Source: Ophiothrix spiculata
Taxonomy: Eukaryota > Echinodermata > Ophiuroidea > Amphilepidida > Ophiotrichidae
Strand: one strand, 5' to 3'
NCBI GenBank assembly: GCA_000969725.1
Contig: JXSR01S043155.1
DNA length: 22,209 nucleotides
The notes beneath the pieces are model-generated. The model made no database searches. It worked only from the letters and a program-made list of their open reading frames with translations, and was not told the origin of the DNA. How positions within the stretch are numbered: the stretch's first letter is position 1; each line of letters opens with the position of its first letter. Positions 1-8,101 of this stretch are shown in pieces. Position numbers and translations under genes: made by a program.

Positions 1-60
1 AAGCATGGCAGATTCTAGGAAACACAGAGTCAAGGAAGCAATATGATGTCAAGATAAAAG
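1..60 (+). CDS. DNAJC24: DNAJC24 exon: end of J domain
   Basis: Frame starting at base 3 reads AWQILGNTESRKQYDVKIK, the helix III to IV stretch of a J domain (compare the KAW.ILG...R..YD pattern of DNAJC24). The exon ends in AAAAG followed by the donor gtaatg at 61-66 and leaves one base, which joins AG of the next exon to make Glu. The first two bases belong to a Lys-type codon begun outside the window. Confidence 0.87.
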
Positions 61-2775
61 GTAATGTATTCAGCCATAGACCAAGCATGGCAGATTCTAG
101 GAAACAATATGTCAAGATAAAAGGTTAGTGAAATTTATGTTTGTGATCATGGCTAATGCCTTAAATTAAGTCAAACATAGCAATACCAAACAGTAATATT
201 GTTACATTGAAGTTTGGAGCTGATTGAGTAACTAATTGTTGATGCCTGAGCAAGCTTTTAGTCAAAGAAATCAGTTCACAATTTTTATATGTAGATAAAT
301 AAAATGCAATTTCAAAATGAAACAAGTACCCTTTGAAAATGTGTAGTCACTATTAATTGAGTATATACCCATAATAAAGATAAATCTGATTCTGGGATTG
401 AATTTGTGTATTGCGGTTGTTCACAGTTGACAGGAAATTGCAAATGCACAACCACTGTATTTCCCCTTTGCACAGATCTACCATTTGCAAGAAGAGCCTC
501 CATTTCGTGGTCAAATATGCCCGCAGTTTGGCGCATGTATACGCAGCTAGACGCAGCCTCAATTGTGAGGCCACTGCTGATGCGTTTCCACTGTGATACT
601 AAGGCCAAAAAAATAAATTGTTGTATTGGAGTAACAAGAAATTTTCAAATAGGGTAGGGCGAGTGGCTTTTTTTAAAATAATTTTTTTAACAGGTTTAAC
701 CGTATTTGATCTGTATGTACCATATGTACACATCTTTATAAGGACCACTTTCCGAATTACCAACTTTTATCGAGGATACAACATACTTCCACTCGTCATC
801 ACTGAACTTGTCCACCAACTGTTGTGCAGGTTCACCTACTGCAAGTGTTAAATCTGCCCTCCGAAGTACAGAAAATAACAATTTTGGTCCCACTTTGCCT
901 GTATACCGACACGCTGTAGTTGGGCTTGGGGGGGCAGCCATTTTGGAGTTGTCGAGGCAATAATATGGATCTTGACCAACTTCCTGGAATCGCTTTATTC
1001 AACTCCAGATTTATTCCGTCACAGCAAGGGAACTTGGTCAAGATCCGTCTCATTGTGTTGTCGAGTTGTCGTGTTTACGTTTTCTTTTTCGAAGGAGCGG
1101 GTTTTTTTCTTTCTCTTTCTTTCTTGCCTTTTTTTTTAAATGTTTAGGGTAGGGTTTTTTTAGGGTCGGGCGGGTTACTCCAATACAACAATTTTTTTTT
1201 GCCTAATCATTGAAACATCTTGTTAACATTTTCAGAGGAGCGTCTCAATGCATCAGTGCCGCTGTACGATACAGTACCATTGGATGAGTTGGACTGGGAT
1301 GAAGGTATGCTCATTATTCTTCTACTTCTCTTTTTCAGGGACCTTTTGAACTAGACGTGAGGACCTTATAACCAGACTCAATTTTATTTTATTGTGTTGT
1401 TGGAGTGGGGTGGGGTGTTGGGATTCCTCTCGAGCAATTACAAATGAGTTATGTAGTTATATGTAGCCTTCCCAGAATTTTTAAGTACCAGATTCCATTT
1501 TAATCGAATGAATGTGAAATAACAAGGCAAGTGAAGAATCTTACTCAAGGATTGGTGGGACCCTAGTCATCTTGATCCTCATTGGATTGTTGATTAGTAT
1601 ATTCAAGAAGAAGAATGGTAGGGTAAAAATGTCAGGGTTTGATCCTACAGCCTTTTGATCACAAGTCTAATGCTAAAATTTGCCTTATGACTTAGTTTAT
1701 AGGTTATTCATAAATGTCAAGGTGACACAGTCACATAGATGTAAAAAAAGTAATTTCTTTTTCTGCCTCATCATTTTTTATTAGTCCTGAAAATCTCCTG
1801 TTAGATATTCCGGACTCCTCCCGGCAAATAGAAGCAGAAGTTCTATAACATAGGGGTCCGCTCGCCAGTCCGAAGACTTGCTAGTCCGACAGTTCACTAG
1901 TCTGAACACGTTATTCAATGAGGAAAATAATTATATCCTTGAAAAAACAGCACCCTAGTCCAAAGGTTCACAAGTCCGAATATGAAAATAGGCTTGTAAG
2001 TCGGAAATTTTAAAAACAACTCGCTAAAAACAGCTCGGCAGTCCGAATTTAAATAACAGCTCGCTAGTTTGAATTTCAAAATAGGGTCGCTAGTCCGAAT
2101 TTTAAAAAAGGGTCGTTAGTCCGAATTTTAAAATAGGCTCGCTGGTCCGAATTTTGAAAAAAGCTCACTAGTCCGAAATTTGAAAAACTGTAATAGAAAT
2201 ATGCACATTTTTTCTCCTGTTCGGACTAGTGAGCTGTTTTTAAAATTCAGACTAGCGAGCCTATTTTTAAATTCGAACTAGCAAGCCTATTTTTAAATTT
2301 GGACTAGCGAGCTGTTATTTGAATTCGGACTGGTGAGCCGTTTTTTAAAATTCGAACTAGCGAGCTGTTTCTGATATTCTGACTAGCAAGCCTTTTTTTA
2401 TAAATCGAACTGGCGAGCCTTAATTACAATTCGGACTAGCGAGCTGTTGGACTAGCAAGCCACCGGACTAGCAAGCTTTTGGAGTAGCGACATGTCGGAC
2501 TAGTGAGCTGTCCCTGAAAATCTGGTTCCAGTGCTCTGCCATGCAATTAACTGATGACCAAAAATGATGATTATGTTTCTTTAATTGTTTCCCCTTTTTC
2601 AGACTCGAGTAGTTACAGTTTCACATGCCGATGTGGTGGCGAGTACCTGCTTACAGAGGAGGATGCTCAGGAAGAAATTGAAATCATTTGTTGTGACACT
2701 TGTACTCTAGGATTGAGAATAATATACTCTGAGAAAACAACTGCAGAAATAAATGAATCAGAGTCATTAAGGTAG
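1..2775 (+). CDS. DNAJC24: DNAJC24/DPH4 homologue, 3' part (three exons, 5' end outside window)
   Basis: Joined exons 1-60, 1236-1304 and 2603-2775 read in one frame (phases fit at both junctions) and give 99 residues before the TAG at 2773-2775. The order is the last J-domain helix (AWQILGNTESRKQYD), an acidic linker (ELDWDE), then a CSL zinc finger with CRCGGEY and, 19 residues after GGEY begins, CDTC. This order and these motifs match DNAJC24/DPH4 (about 149 residues in human), so roughly the first 60 residues, with the HPD motif, lie upstream. Family knowledge: DPH4 is a cytosolic J-protein needed for diphthamide formation on eEF2. It stimulates Hsp70 and its finger binds iron or zinc. 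Residues after the finger (about 18) extend past the human end and look unconserved. It converges with SPTY2D1. Identity is confident; the splice model is inferred from sequence alone. Confidence 0.9.
71..123 (+). pseudogene. Damaged tandem copy of the DNAJC24 J-domain exon
   Basis: Bases 83-123 repeat bases 1-60 (identical AAGCATGGCAGATTCTAGGA start and CAAGATAAAAGGT end) but lack 16 and 3 internal bases, so the net loss is 19 bp and the frame is lost, with a TAA inside. The preceding bases ttcag-CCATAGACCAAGCATGG look like an acceptor plus the codons for AIDQAW, which suggests that the copied block included the exon's splice acceptor. A donor-like GG|gtta follows at 124. It is best read as a decayed exon duplication in intron 1. 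Confidence 0.75.
312..608 (-). other. Unassigned 98-codon open frame in DNAJC24 intron 1
   Basis: An open frame on the strand opposite DNAJC24, from an ATG at 606-608. It is richer in CG dinucleotides than the surrounding intron (for example at 530-590), and a second overlapping frame at 353-574 is also open. I recognise no domain. The start codon overlaps the left end of the Harbinger-like element at 603, so it cannot be a simple intact gene. It could be a fragment of an older repeat or an exon relic. Confidence 0.2.
603..1203. mobile_element. Harbinger-like non-autonomous DNA element (601 bp)
   Basis: Terminal inverted repeats: the left end GGCCAAAAAAATAAATTGTT continues as GTATTGGAGTAAC to 635; the right end, read on the other strand from 1203, begins GGCAAAAAAAAAATTGTTGT and also continues TATTGGAGTAAC. 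The element is flanked by TAA at 600-602 and 1204-1206. A 3-bp TWA target duplication and GGC ends are the known PIF/Harbinger signature. No transposase is seen. The interior has a second inverted pair (GGATCTTGACCAA at 966-978 with its complement near 1035-1047). An 81-codon open frame on the minus strand (696-941) is unassigned. Confidence 0.72.
1236..1304 (+). CDS. DNAJC24: DNAJC24 exon: linker
   Basis: A 69-bp exon between acceptor ttttcag (ends 1235) and donor gtatgc (1305). It reads ERLNASVPLYDTVPLDELD followed by WDE, which corresponds to the linker ending in a conserved acidic Trp motif (human SWNE). Phases are 1 at both ends and match the flanking exons. Its upstream intron boundary is crowded: a Harbinger-like element ends at 1203, leaving 32 bp of intron before the exon. 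Confidence 0.88.
1797..2512. mobile_element. Foldback element with arms built of short tandem repeats
   Basis: The left arm (about 1859-2188) repeats CTCGCTAGTCCGAATTTT-like units; after a loop of about 30 bp (2190-2219) the right arm (2220-2510) repeats the complement, AATTCGGACTAGCGAGC. Near the centre the units recur about every 25-27 bp (2248, 2273, 2299, 2325, 2352, 2378, 2405, 2431). Toward the right end the spacing drops to about 16 bp (2447, 2463, 2480, 2495). An exact 11-bp direct repeat, CCTGAAAATCT, flanks the whole (1786-1796 and 2513-2523). It lies in DNAJC24 intron 2, ending about 90 bp before the last exon. No coding capacity. The organisation resembles Drosophila FB and sea urchin TU foldback elements; family membership is inference. 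Confidence 0.7.
2603..2775 (+). CDS. DNAJC24: DNAJC24 last exon: CSL zinc finger and stop
   Basis: Acceptor tttttcag ends at 2602. The exon reads DSSSYSFTCRCGGEYLLTEE and then an acidic stretch, CCDTC and a hydrophobic strand (LGLRIIY). The four ligand cysteines expected of a CSL/DPH3-type finger (CxC and CxxC) are present. Stop TAG is at 2773-2775. An ATG at 2554 would extend the open frame to the left, but that part is intron. Confidence 0.93.
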
Positions 2776-3278
2776 CAGTGATTTATAATCAGCCAGATAG
2801 GTATAATACAGATTGGCTGATGACTTAAGGAAGTATTACAGGACTTTAAGATTTTGCTTTTTTGAAGGAGAAACACAAAGCTGGTAAAATTGCTGTATTT
2901 CACCATGTTTGAGGAAACTTGAGGGACTGGTTACAGCAAGAGCTGAATGACATAAAAATTAAAAAAAAACGTAAGCAGTGAGTTCTGAGCACTTTGGCTC
3001 AATGTATGGAAGTAGCAGAGTACCTGAAAAGATTGTTGGTAAAACAAGATGCATGACCAAAGATCTTGAACAAACAAATTTTCAGTGTTATATGGTCATT
3101 ATGGCGACTGCCTCATGAAACGTGGAATTTCATTTTTAGGTTAACAATTTGCAAAAAAAATGAAAGAAACAAGCACTTTCAAGTTCAATGACGAGGACCA
3201 TGTAAGGGTCAGTAACATTTGTGACATGTTCCCAGGAATATAATGTACCTATAGATATGATGGGTCACAATTATGCAC
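2776..3278. other. DNAJC24 3' UTR and flank, no other gene seen
   Basis: AT-rich DNA after the DNAJC24 stop. An ATTAAA followed by a run of A (about 2957-2970) is a possible poly(A) signal but is not decisive. No open frame with recognisable coding content and no repeat structure were found. Confidence 0.4.
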
Positions 3279-3413
3279 TTACATGATCTCATAATAGATG
3301 CTCGAAGCTATGCCAAAATCCAGTAGATACCTTTCAGGTAGATAATCACCTTGTTTAGGCTTTCCTTGTTTAGGCTTTCGCCAAGGATACCCAACTTGGT
3401 ACTTGGTACCAAG

Positions 3414-3915
3414 TAAGTTAAAGTTAACCTCAGCACACAAGACACATAAAAGTAAAAAGGTTTTCTTCGGGCGAGTAAGTTGCACTCATCATAAATCAGC
3501 AGTGATAATGATTTTTCATAATTCCTTACTCATATGAGTTATCTTGGTATATTATAGTCTGATTGGTTTGATGTTCAGGCACATTGCAATTTGGTCTTGC
3601 TCAGAATGAAAAGATATACTCATACTCGCCCGAAGAAAACCTTTTTACTTTTATGTTTCTTGTGCGCTGAGGTTAAAGTTAAAGTTCACACGCAACTCAC
3701 ACGATACTCATGACTTGATGATCGATTTGATGTTCAGGCACATTGCGATTTGGTCTTGCGCAGAATGAAAAGATATTTTTTTCAGGCTATAATATACCCA
3801 GAAAACTCATTGTATGGCACGTTTTTCCAGTTACTTTTTTGCTCTATCTATTGGGTCTATTTGGCTGAGGAATTATGACAAACTGTGATCACTGCTGATT
3901 TATGATGAGTGCAAC
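3414..3915. repeat. Nested foldback cluster with inverted and direct copies
   Basis: Several blocks recur. Block A (3414-3477, containing AAAAGGTTTTCTTCGGGCGA) returns inverted at about 3626-3684. Block B (3479-3528, starting GTTGCACTCATCATAAATCA) returns inverted at 3865-3915. Block D (3543-3560, GGTATATTATAGTCTG) returns inverted at 3784-3802. Block C (3568-3618, TTTGATGTTCAGGCACATTG...) returns in direct orientation at 3727-3778 with about two differences. The outer B-D/D'-B' pairing forms one large palindrome, and A/A' and C/C' look like later rearrangement. Just upstream, CCTTGTTTAGGCTTTC is tandemly doubled near 3350-3380. No coding content. Confidence 0.7.
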
Positions 3916-4113
3916 TTTTTATATCATCTGTTCAGCAAATCTGATCAGTTGGTTTTGTTGTAAAGACCATGTTTAGGAGCAAAAGTGATGGTATGCACAT
4001 ATTAACAAGTATATGAAAACCAAAGCATAGTTTCTAAAAAATTTGTAACCTGCCATATCGAAATGTACCTTTAGGTCGGCATAGTAAATTATGTGATACA
4101 GGCCATTAAGGCT

Positions 4114-4866
4114 ACAGTCCCTAAAAACGTCTCGCTCGGCTGAATGTCATGTTTACTGCAAGTTTTTACCTACTTACTCCTATCAGAATATCACAATTTT
4201 TGGCGTACATATTGAATAGAGTCTTTAGTTTATACATGGAACTTTACTAGTGATTTCAAGTCCATTATCAAGGTCAAAATGACGCCTAAAGACTACTTCT
4301 AAAAAGTACCCTTTTTCGCCGAAACCTCATAATTTCATGATGTTCGAACAATTCGACTGGTTTCAAATTTTGACAGATTGTAGGCTTGATACTTCTTATT
4401 GAATTACAAACAATATTCTATAAATATGCTGAGTTGATTTTGAATGATAATGTAACAAACCCGCTTGTTTTGCCTGAAAATCCGGACGTGAATTACGACT
4501 CTGAGTTCGCCCTGTTTGAGCTGTGAATTGGCTGTTTTAAGTATCTACATTATCTTCATTTTGTCTGATATACGCATTCGCATAATTTACTTACAAATTG
4601 AGCATTCTAATGAGGCAAAAATTGCAATTTTTATGTAAACAAAAGACAAATATGGCATTCTAATGTTTATGTTTTAGATTTTAGTTCACGATCTCAACGC
4701 TGCCTTGATAGCTCAGCGGTAGATCCCTCGCTTCGTAAAGCATGACAAACCCCTGCCATAATCCATGGTTAGAGTCCCTGCAAAGGCAGTGGAAACTATT
4801 TATCTTTTCATGATTAAAAAATAGTTAGGATTCACATTTTCCTGAGCAGATGGATTTCCTTTACCC
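4114..4866. mobile_element. Insertion of unknown family inside copy 1, carrying a tRNA-like segment
   Basis: This 753-bp block interrupts sequence that is continuous in the 8102-8778 copy (there the complement reads GGCCATTGAAGCTGAGCATA). It is flanked by TTAAGGCT (4106-4113) and TTAAAGCT (4867-4874), a probable 8-bp target duplication with one change. It begins CAGTCCCTAAAAACG after an A and ends TTTACCC, so no matching terminal inverted repeats are evident. A tRNA-like segment lies near its right end. It could be a SINE-like or composite insertion. Confidence 0.55.
4701..4788 (+). repeat. tRNA-like (Pol III) segment, SINE head or tRNA pseudogene
   Basis: TAGCTCAGCGGTAGA (4709-4723) is a good A box, and GGTTAGAGTCCC (4767-4778) is a weakened B box. 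The outer bases TGCCTTG and CAAAGGCA can pair as an imperfect acceptor stem. The middle (CTCGCTTCGTAAAGC) looks like an anticodon arm with CGT in the loop. About 20 extra bases between the arms, a poor T stem and mismatches in the acceptor stem argue against a working tRNA. It is more likely a tRNA-derived repeat. Confidence 0.5.
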
Positions 4867-5009
4867 TTAAAGCTGAGCATAGTCAAAAATTACTTCAAAA
4901 GTTGAATTTCTAATTTCATCAGAAACATTACCTTTGAAGTGAATTGAATCATATTTTTCAGTTTCAACATCCAAAACATAAGAAAAATCTGTTAAAAACC
5001 AAGATAAAA

Positions 5010-5229
5010 CAGGGTCAGAAATTTGAGAATCCATTCTCCCAAAGATTCTCCTTATCTTTCTGAGGAGAATGCATCTAGATTCTCCTAAAATTTTTCATAG
5101 TGTACATCAGATCAAATGCAAGAGAATCTGGGGATTCTTGCAGAATTCTTTTTTTTTGCAAGAATCTAAATGGATTTTTTGCAAGAATCTAAATGGATTC
5201 TTGCAACTCTTCACGAACTTCTGACCCTG
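5010..5229. mobile_element. hAT-like MITE (220 bp) with 5-bp target duplication
   Basis: It starts CAGGGTCAGAA and ends TTCTGACCCTG, an exact 11-bp inverted pair. TAAAA lies on both sides (5005-5009 and 5230-5234). The related copy at 8102-8778 keeps the uninterrupted site (complement AGATAAAAATCC), confirming an insertion at TAAAA. CAGGG ends fit hAT; a 5-bp duplication fits the hAT5 subgroup. The interior is rich in repeated GAGAATC/GATTCTC and AAGAATCTAAATGGATT motifs. Confidence 0.75.
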
Positions 5230-5610
5230 TAAAAATCCTCTCTCCATTCAAATTTTACTCAGTACAAAAACTTTGAAGTCAATTTTTTCAGAACTAAAGT
5301 TTCTGAATCAGCCCGATGCCTTTAACCAATTTGAAGGTAACTTTGCAACTGAACATGATGCAATAACCAAGAGCAAGGTGTCATTTTAAATCTTAAAATC
5401 TCAATTTTCAGATGAGACCAAAAAAATCAGTTTTCATTTTGGAACCTTTAAGGTGCCTTTCAATATGGCGGTTCACATTTGAACTTTAAATTAAAATTCT
5501 GGGCACTGATATATAAGGGTTCCCAGCATTTCAAGGAAACGTAATTCCCTGAATTTTCCCTGTTGAAACCTCAAAATTTAATGATAATTCAACTGGTTTG
5601 ATTTCTATCT

Positions 5611-5812
5611 CAGGGCGCGTTCTCACTGTGATGTTTGGTACCAGGTCGTGGTACTCAATGCTACATCGAGCCCACTTCCTTACCCAGTGAGAACGCGTTT
5701 TAAGTGGGCTCAGACCTACATCCGAGATCGGTTCCGAGACCACCTCATGTAGGTAGTCTCGGTACCAGGACGTGGTTGCGTGGTACCAAATGCATAGTGA
5801 GAACGCGTCGGC
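5611..5812. repeat. MITE-like repeat with CGCGTTCTCACT ends
   Basis: CGCGTTCTCACT (5616-5627) is inverted at 5796-5807, and a third copy, inverted relative to the first, lies at 5686-5697. Paired GGTACCAGG...CGTGGT segments also recur (5638-5655, 5761-5775). It is CG-rich compared with its surroundings. The motif AGTGGGCTCAGACCT links it to the repeat at 7690-7773. The target duplication is unclear. Confidence 0.5.
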
Positions 5813-5997
5813 ATCATAAGGAAGCCCGGCTCACATTCACATGTACTATAGTAGTTTGGCTGTTATTACGACCTATTGCAGGCTAGCTGTATTTTTTAAA
5901 TAGTAAACGTCAAATGCATTACTTTGTTTCATCTTTCCTGAATTTTTAAACTGTTTACCACACATGGAATTTAGTTCTTACTTTATTTATACATGTA

Positions 5998-7436
5998 CAG
6001 TAGGTTGATTTTGAAAAAATCGATTTTTTGATTTTCTAACGGGCAACCCTCTCATTTTGTGCATAATGGGTAAAAAATACTACATGCAAATTTTTTTCAC
6101 TTTTCGTGAATATTTAGGGGGTGCTACCGAACTTTTGTATGTAAAGCCTATGGGCATTTAGGACTGTTATAAAACTTCATATTTTTCTCATGATTGGAGT
6201 AAAAAGAGTGCGAAATAATGTCCTGATGTTTTAGTTTTGATGTATATCTTCCTTAAAACATACATATGTTACAATTTCAAGTTCAAAGTAATTCACAAAA
6301 CCGAAAAAATGAAAAACTCTGGTGTGGGAGTACACCCTATTCATAGCACAGCATCTGGATTTTAACATAAACTAGATGAGACTCGTAACACAACACAAGA
6401 ATTCACATTGCTGGCTGAAAAGAGTAATAGAAAATTAAGTCATTGCAGAAGTCTAACTGTTCTGAAACATCAATTATGAAAAATTATCATATCATTAAAT
6501 CCAATGCATTACAACCAATACAATAAATGTTATGTAACTTGACCACACACATTTTATATTTGATTAATGACCCAGATGCTGAAAACCACTTAAAGGATTT
6601 GCACTCTCAACTAGCTTCAACAGATAATGAATATATCAATATTTTCAAGTGTTTTGACCCACTGGTTCAATACAATGCTGTCTCGTACGATCCCCTTGAT
6701 TCTAGTGTATTGTGATATGAACCCCAGGGAGCAGCTTGCAATTGACAAGTTATGACAGAAAAGGAACTTTGAACAAGATGATGATGTTGAAAATAAATAT
6801 TGAATAGTAAAATAATTACTTGGGGATATTTATAGGCCTCTCTAAAAGTAAGTTCTGTTTGTGGAGCTATTTTACAACTGTTGGAATGTTGATATTATTT
6901 TATCAAGGATATGCCTATCATCACAGGGCCAAAAACAAAAAGACATAGTTTGTTGCGAAATATGTTCAAGACATCTAAAATTATAATAGCCTAACCAACA
7001 AAGACAGAAGATTTGTAATAATTAATATGCTATAACATTCAATGGCAAACAGATTTTTTTTCAAGTGGCCATTTAGCTGTTGAATCTTTTGCTGCCACCC
7101 AAATGATGCAATTTTCAACAAATTGTGTTTTTATGAAATCTTGATGACTTTATTTAACATTTTCTTGGCTAATTGCGTTAAGTAGACCCTAATACATAAC
7201 ATATATTGATTTTGTTTTGATATCTCATGCAAAAGAACAATTTTAAAAGCATTTTTAGAAATGCCTCAAAACCCCATAGACTTTAAACACAAAAGTTCAA
7301 AGGTCGGTAGCACCCCCTAAATATTCACAAAAAGTGATAAAATTTTGTATGTGGTATTTTTGACTCATAATGCACCAAATTAGAGGGTTGCCCGATAAAA
7401 TATCAACATTTTGATTTTTTCAAAATCAGCCTAATG
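5998..7436. mobile_element. Tc1/mariner-like element with ~165-bp inverted repeats (1,439 bp)
   Basis: The left end CAGTAGGTTGATTTTGAAAA and the right end (complement) CATTAGGCTGATTTTGAAAA begin inverted repeats that extend about 165 bp (to about 6165; from about 7265). They share CGGGCAACCCTCT, GAATATTTAGGGGGTGCTAC and AACTTTTGT. TA lies on both sides (5996-5997 and 7437-7438), the Tc1/mariner target duplication. The interior lacks a transposase-length frame. A 62-codon open frame at 6527-6715 (+) begins right after an in-frame TAA and matches nothing I know. Judged non-autonomous and moderately old from arm divergence. Confidence 0.75.
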
Positions 7437-7670
7437 TACAGCATGTTATGTTTTAATTTAATATCATATTATTTTAAGTGTAAGTTCTATCGTTTCTTCA
7501 AAGTTTTCATCATTTTAAGTTAGTGTAAACTATATTATGAAGTAAGTGTGCAATCTTGATGTTTTATATATTTTTATAAAGTAATATTTCTTGTAATTTA
7601 GTTTTAAGCCACTAGAAATAAATATATCCTGGTAAGTGGACTCAATATCACATTGGCATTTGGCACGGGA
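7437..7670. other. AT-rich spacer, nothing recognised
   Basis: Very AT-rich sequence between the Tc1/mariner-like element and the next repeat. No coding content, no RNA gene and no clear repeat boundary were seen. Confidence 0.4.
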
Positions 7671-7689
7671 GGTAGTACTTTATTGCGAC

Positions 7690-7775
7690 AGTGAGAACAG
7701 GAAATCAATGTGGGCCGAGCCCACTTGTATGTGGACTCAGACCTAGGTCTGAGCTCACATGTTCAGTGAGAACAC
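7690..7775. repeat. Palindrome-rich repeat related to 5611-5812
   Basis: AGTGAGAAC occurs at both ends (7690-7698 and 7765-7773). Inside are GTGGGCCGAGCCCAC (a short hairpin) and the perfect 14-bp palindrome CAGACCTAGGTCTG (7738-7751). The GTGGACTCAGACCT stretch matches the AGTGGGCTCAGACCT of the 5611-5812 repeat, so the two are probably diverged members of one family. Confidence 0.45.
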
Positions 7776-8101
7776 GACCTCAGATATTTGTCTCCAGTGT
7801 TGCATGTTTTGATATGCAACAAAATATAAGAAATACAAAATACAATCAAAATTTCTTGACTTTTCCTTGATTTAAGACATTTTTTATCAAATTCACAGAC
7901 TTTTCTCTGATTGGAAAAAGTAAAATAATTATACCTCATTTCCCTGGTGAGATGGGAATCCTGTATGATATTCTGACTTGGGGTGGGGTGCTATAAATCA
8001 AAGACCTAAAACTCCACCAGTGGTTTGTGTACACTTAATCTTGACAGGTAATATGATTAAAAGTACATTCACAAATTGGATTTTGGGTTTTGCCTACTAT
8101 A

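Larger units (their letters stand above)
4050..5480. mobile_element. Inverted-repeat DNA element, copy 1, with two insertions
   Basis: The ends are inverted repeats: left TGCCATATCGAAATGTACCT (4053-4072), right GGTGCCTTTCAATATGGCGG (about 5452-5471). Internal sequence is shared with the copy at 8102-8778 in opposite orientation (for example GTCGGCATAGTAAATTA, AATTTCTAATTTCATCAGAA, TCAGCCCGATGCCTTT). Relative to that copy, two blocks are extra: 4114-4866 and 5010-5229. No transposase reading frame is visible. The superfamily is uncertain because the target duplication is not clear at these ends. Confidence 0.72.

Noticed and set aside
696-941. 81-codon minus-strand frame as a Harbinger transposase or MYB-like protein
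   Set aside because: No catalytic or DNA-binding motif is recognisable, and it is too short.
1859-2510. CRISPR-like array of short repeats
   Set aside because: The repeats invert at the centre, units vary and spacers are not unique. The host is an animal genome.
2554-2602. ATG at 2554 as the start of a separate small zinc-finger gene
   Set aside because: The frame before 2603 is intron; a clear acceptor and the upstream exons show that it is the last DNAJC24 exon.
4701-4788. Functional tRNA-Thr(CGT) gene
   Set aside because: The arms are imperfect, there is extra sequence between the anticodon and T arms, and the B box is degraded.
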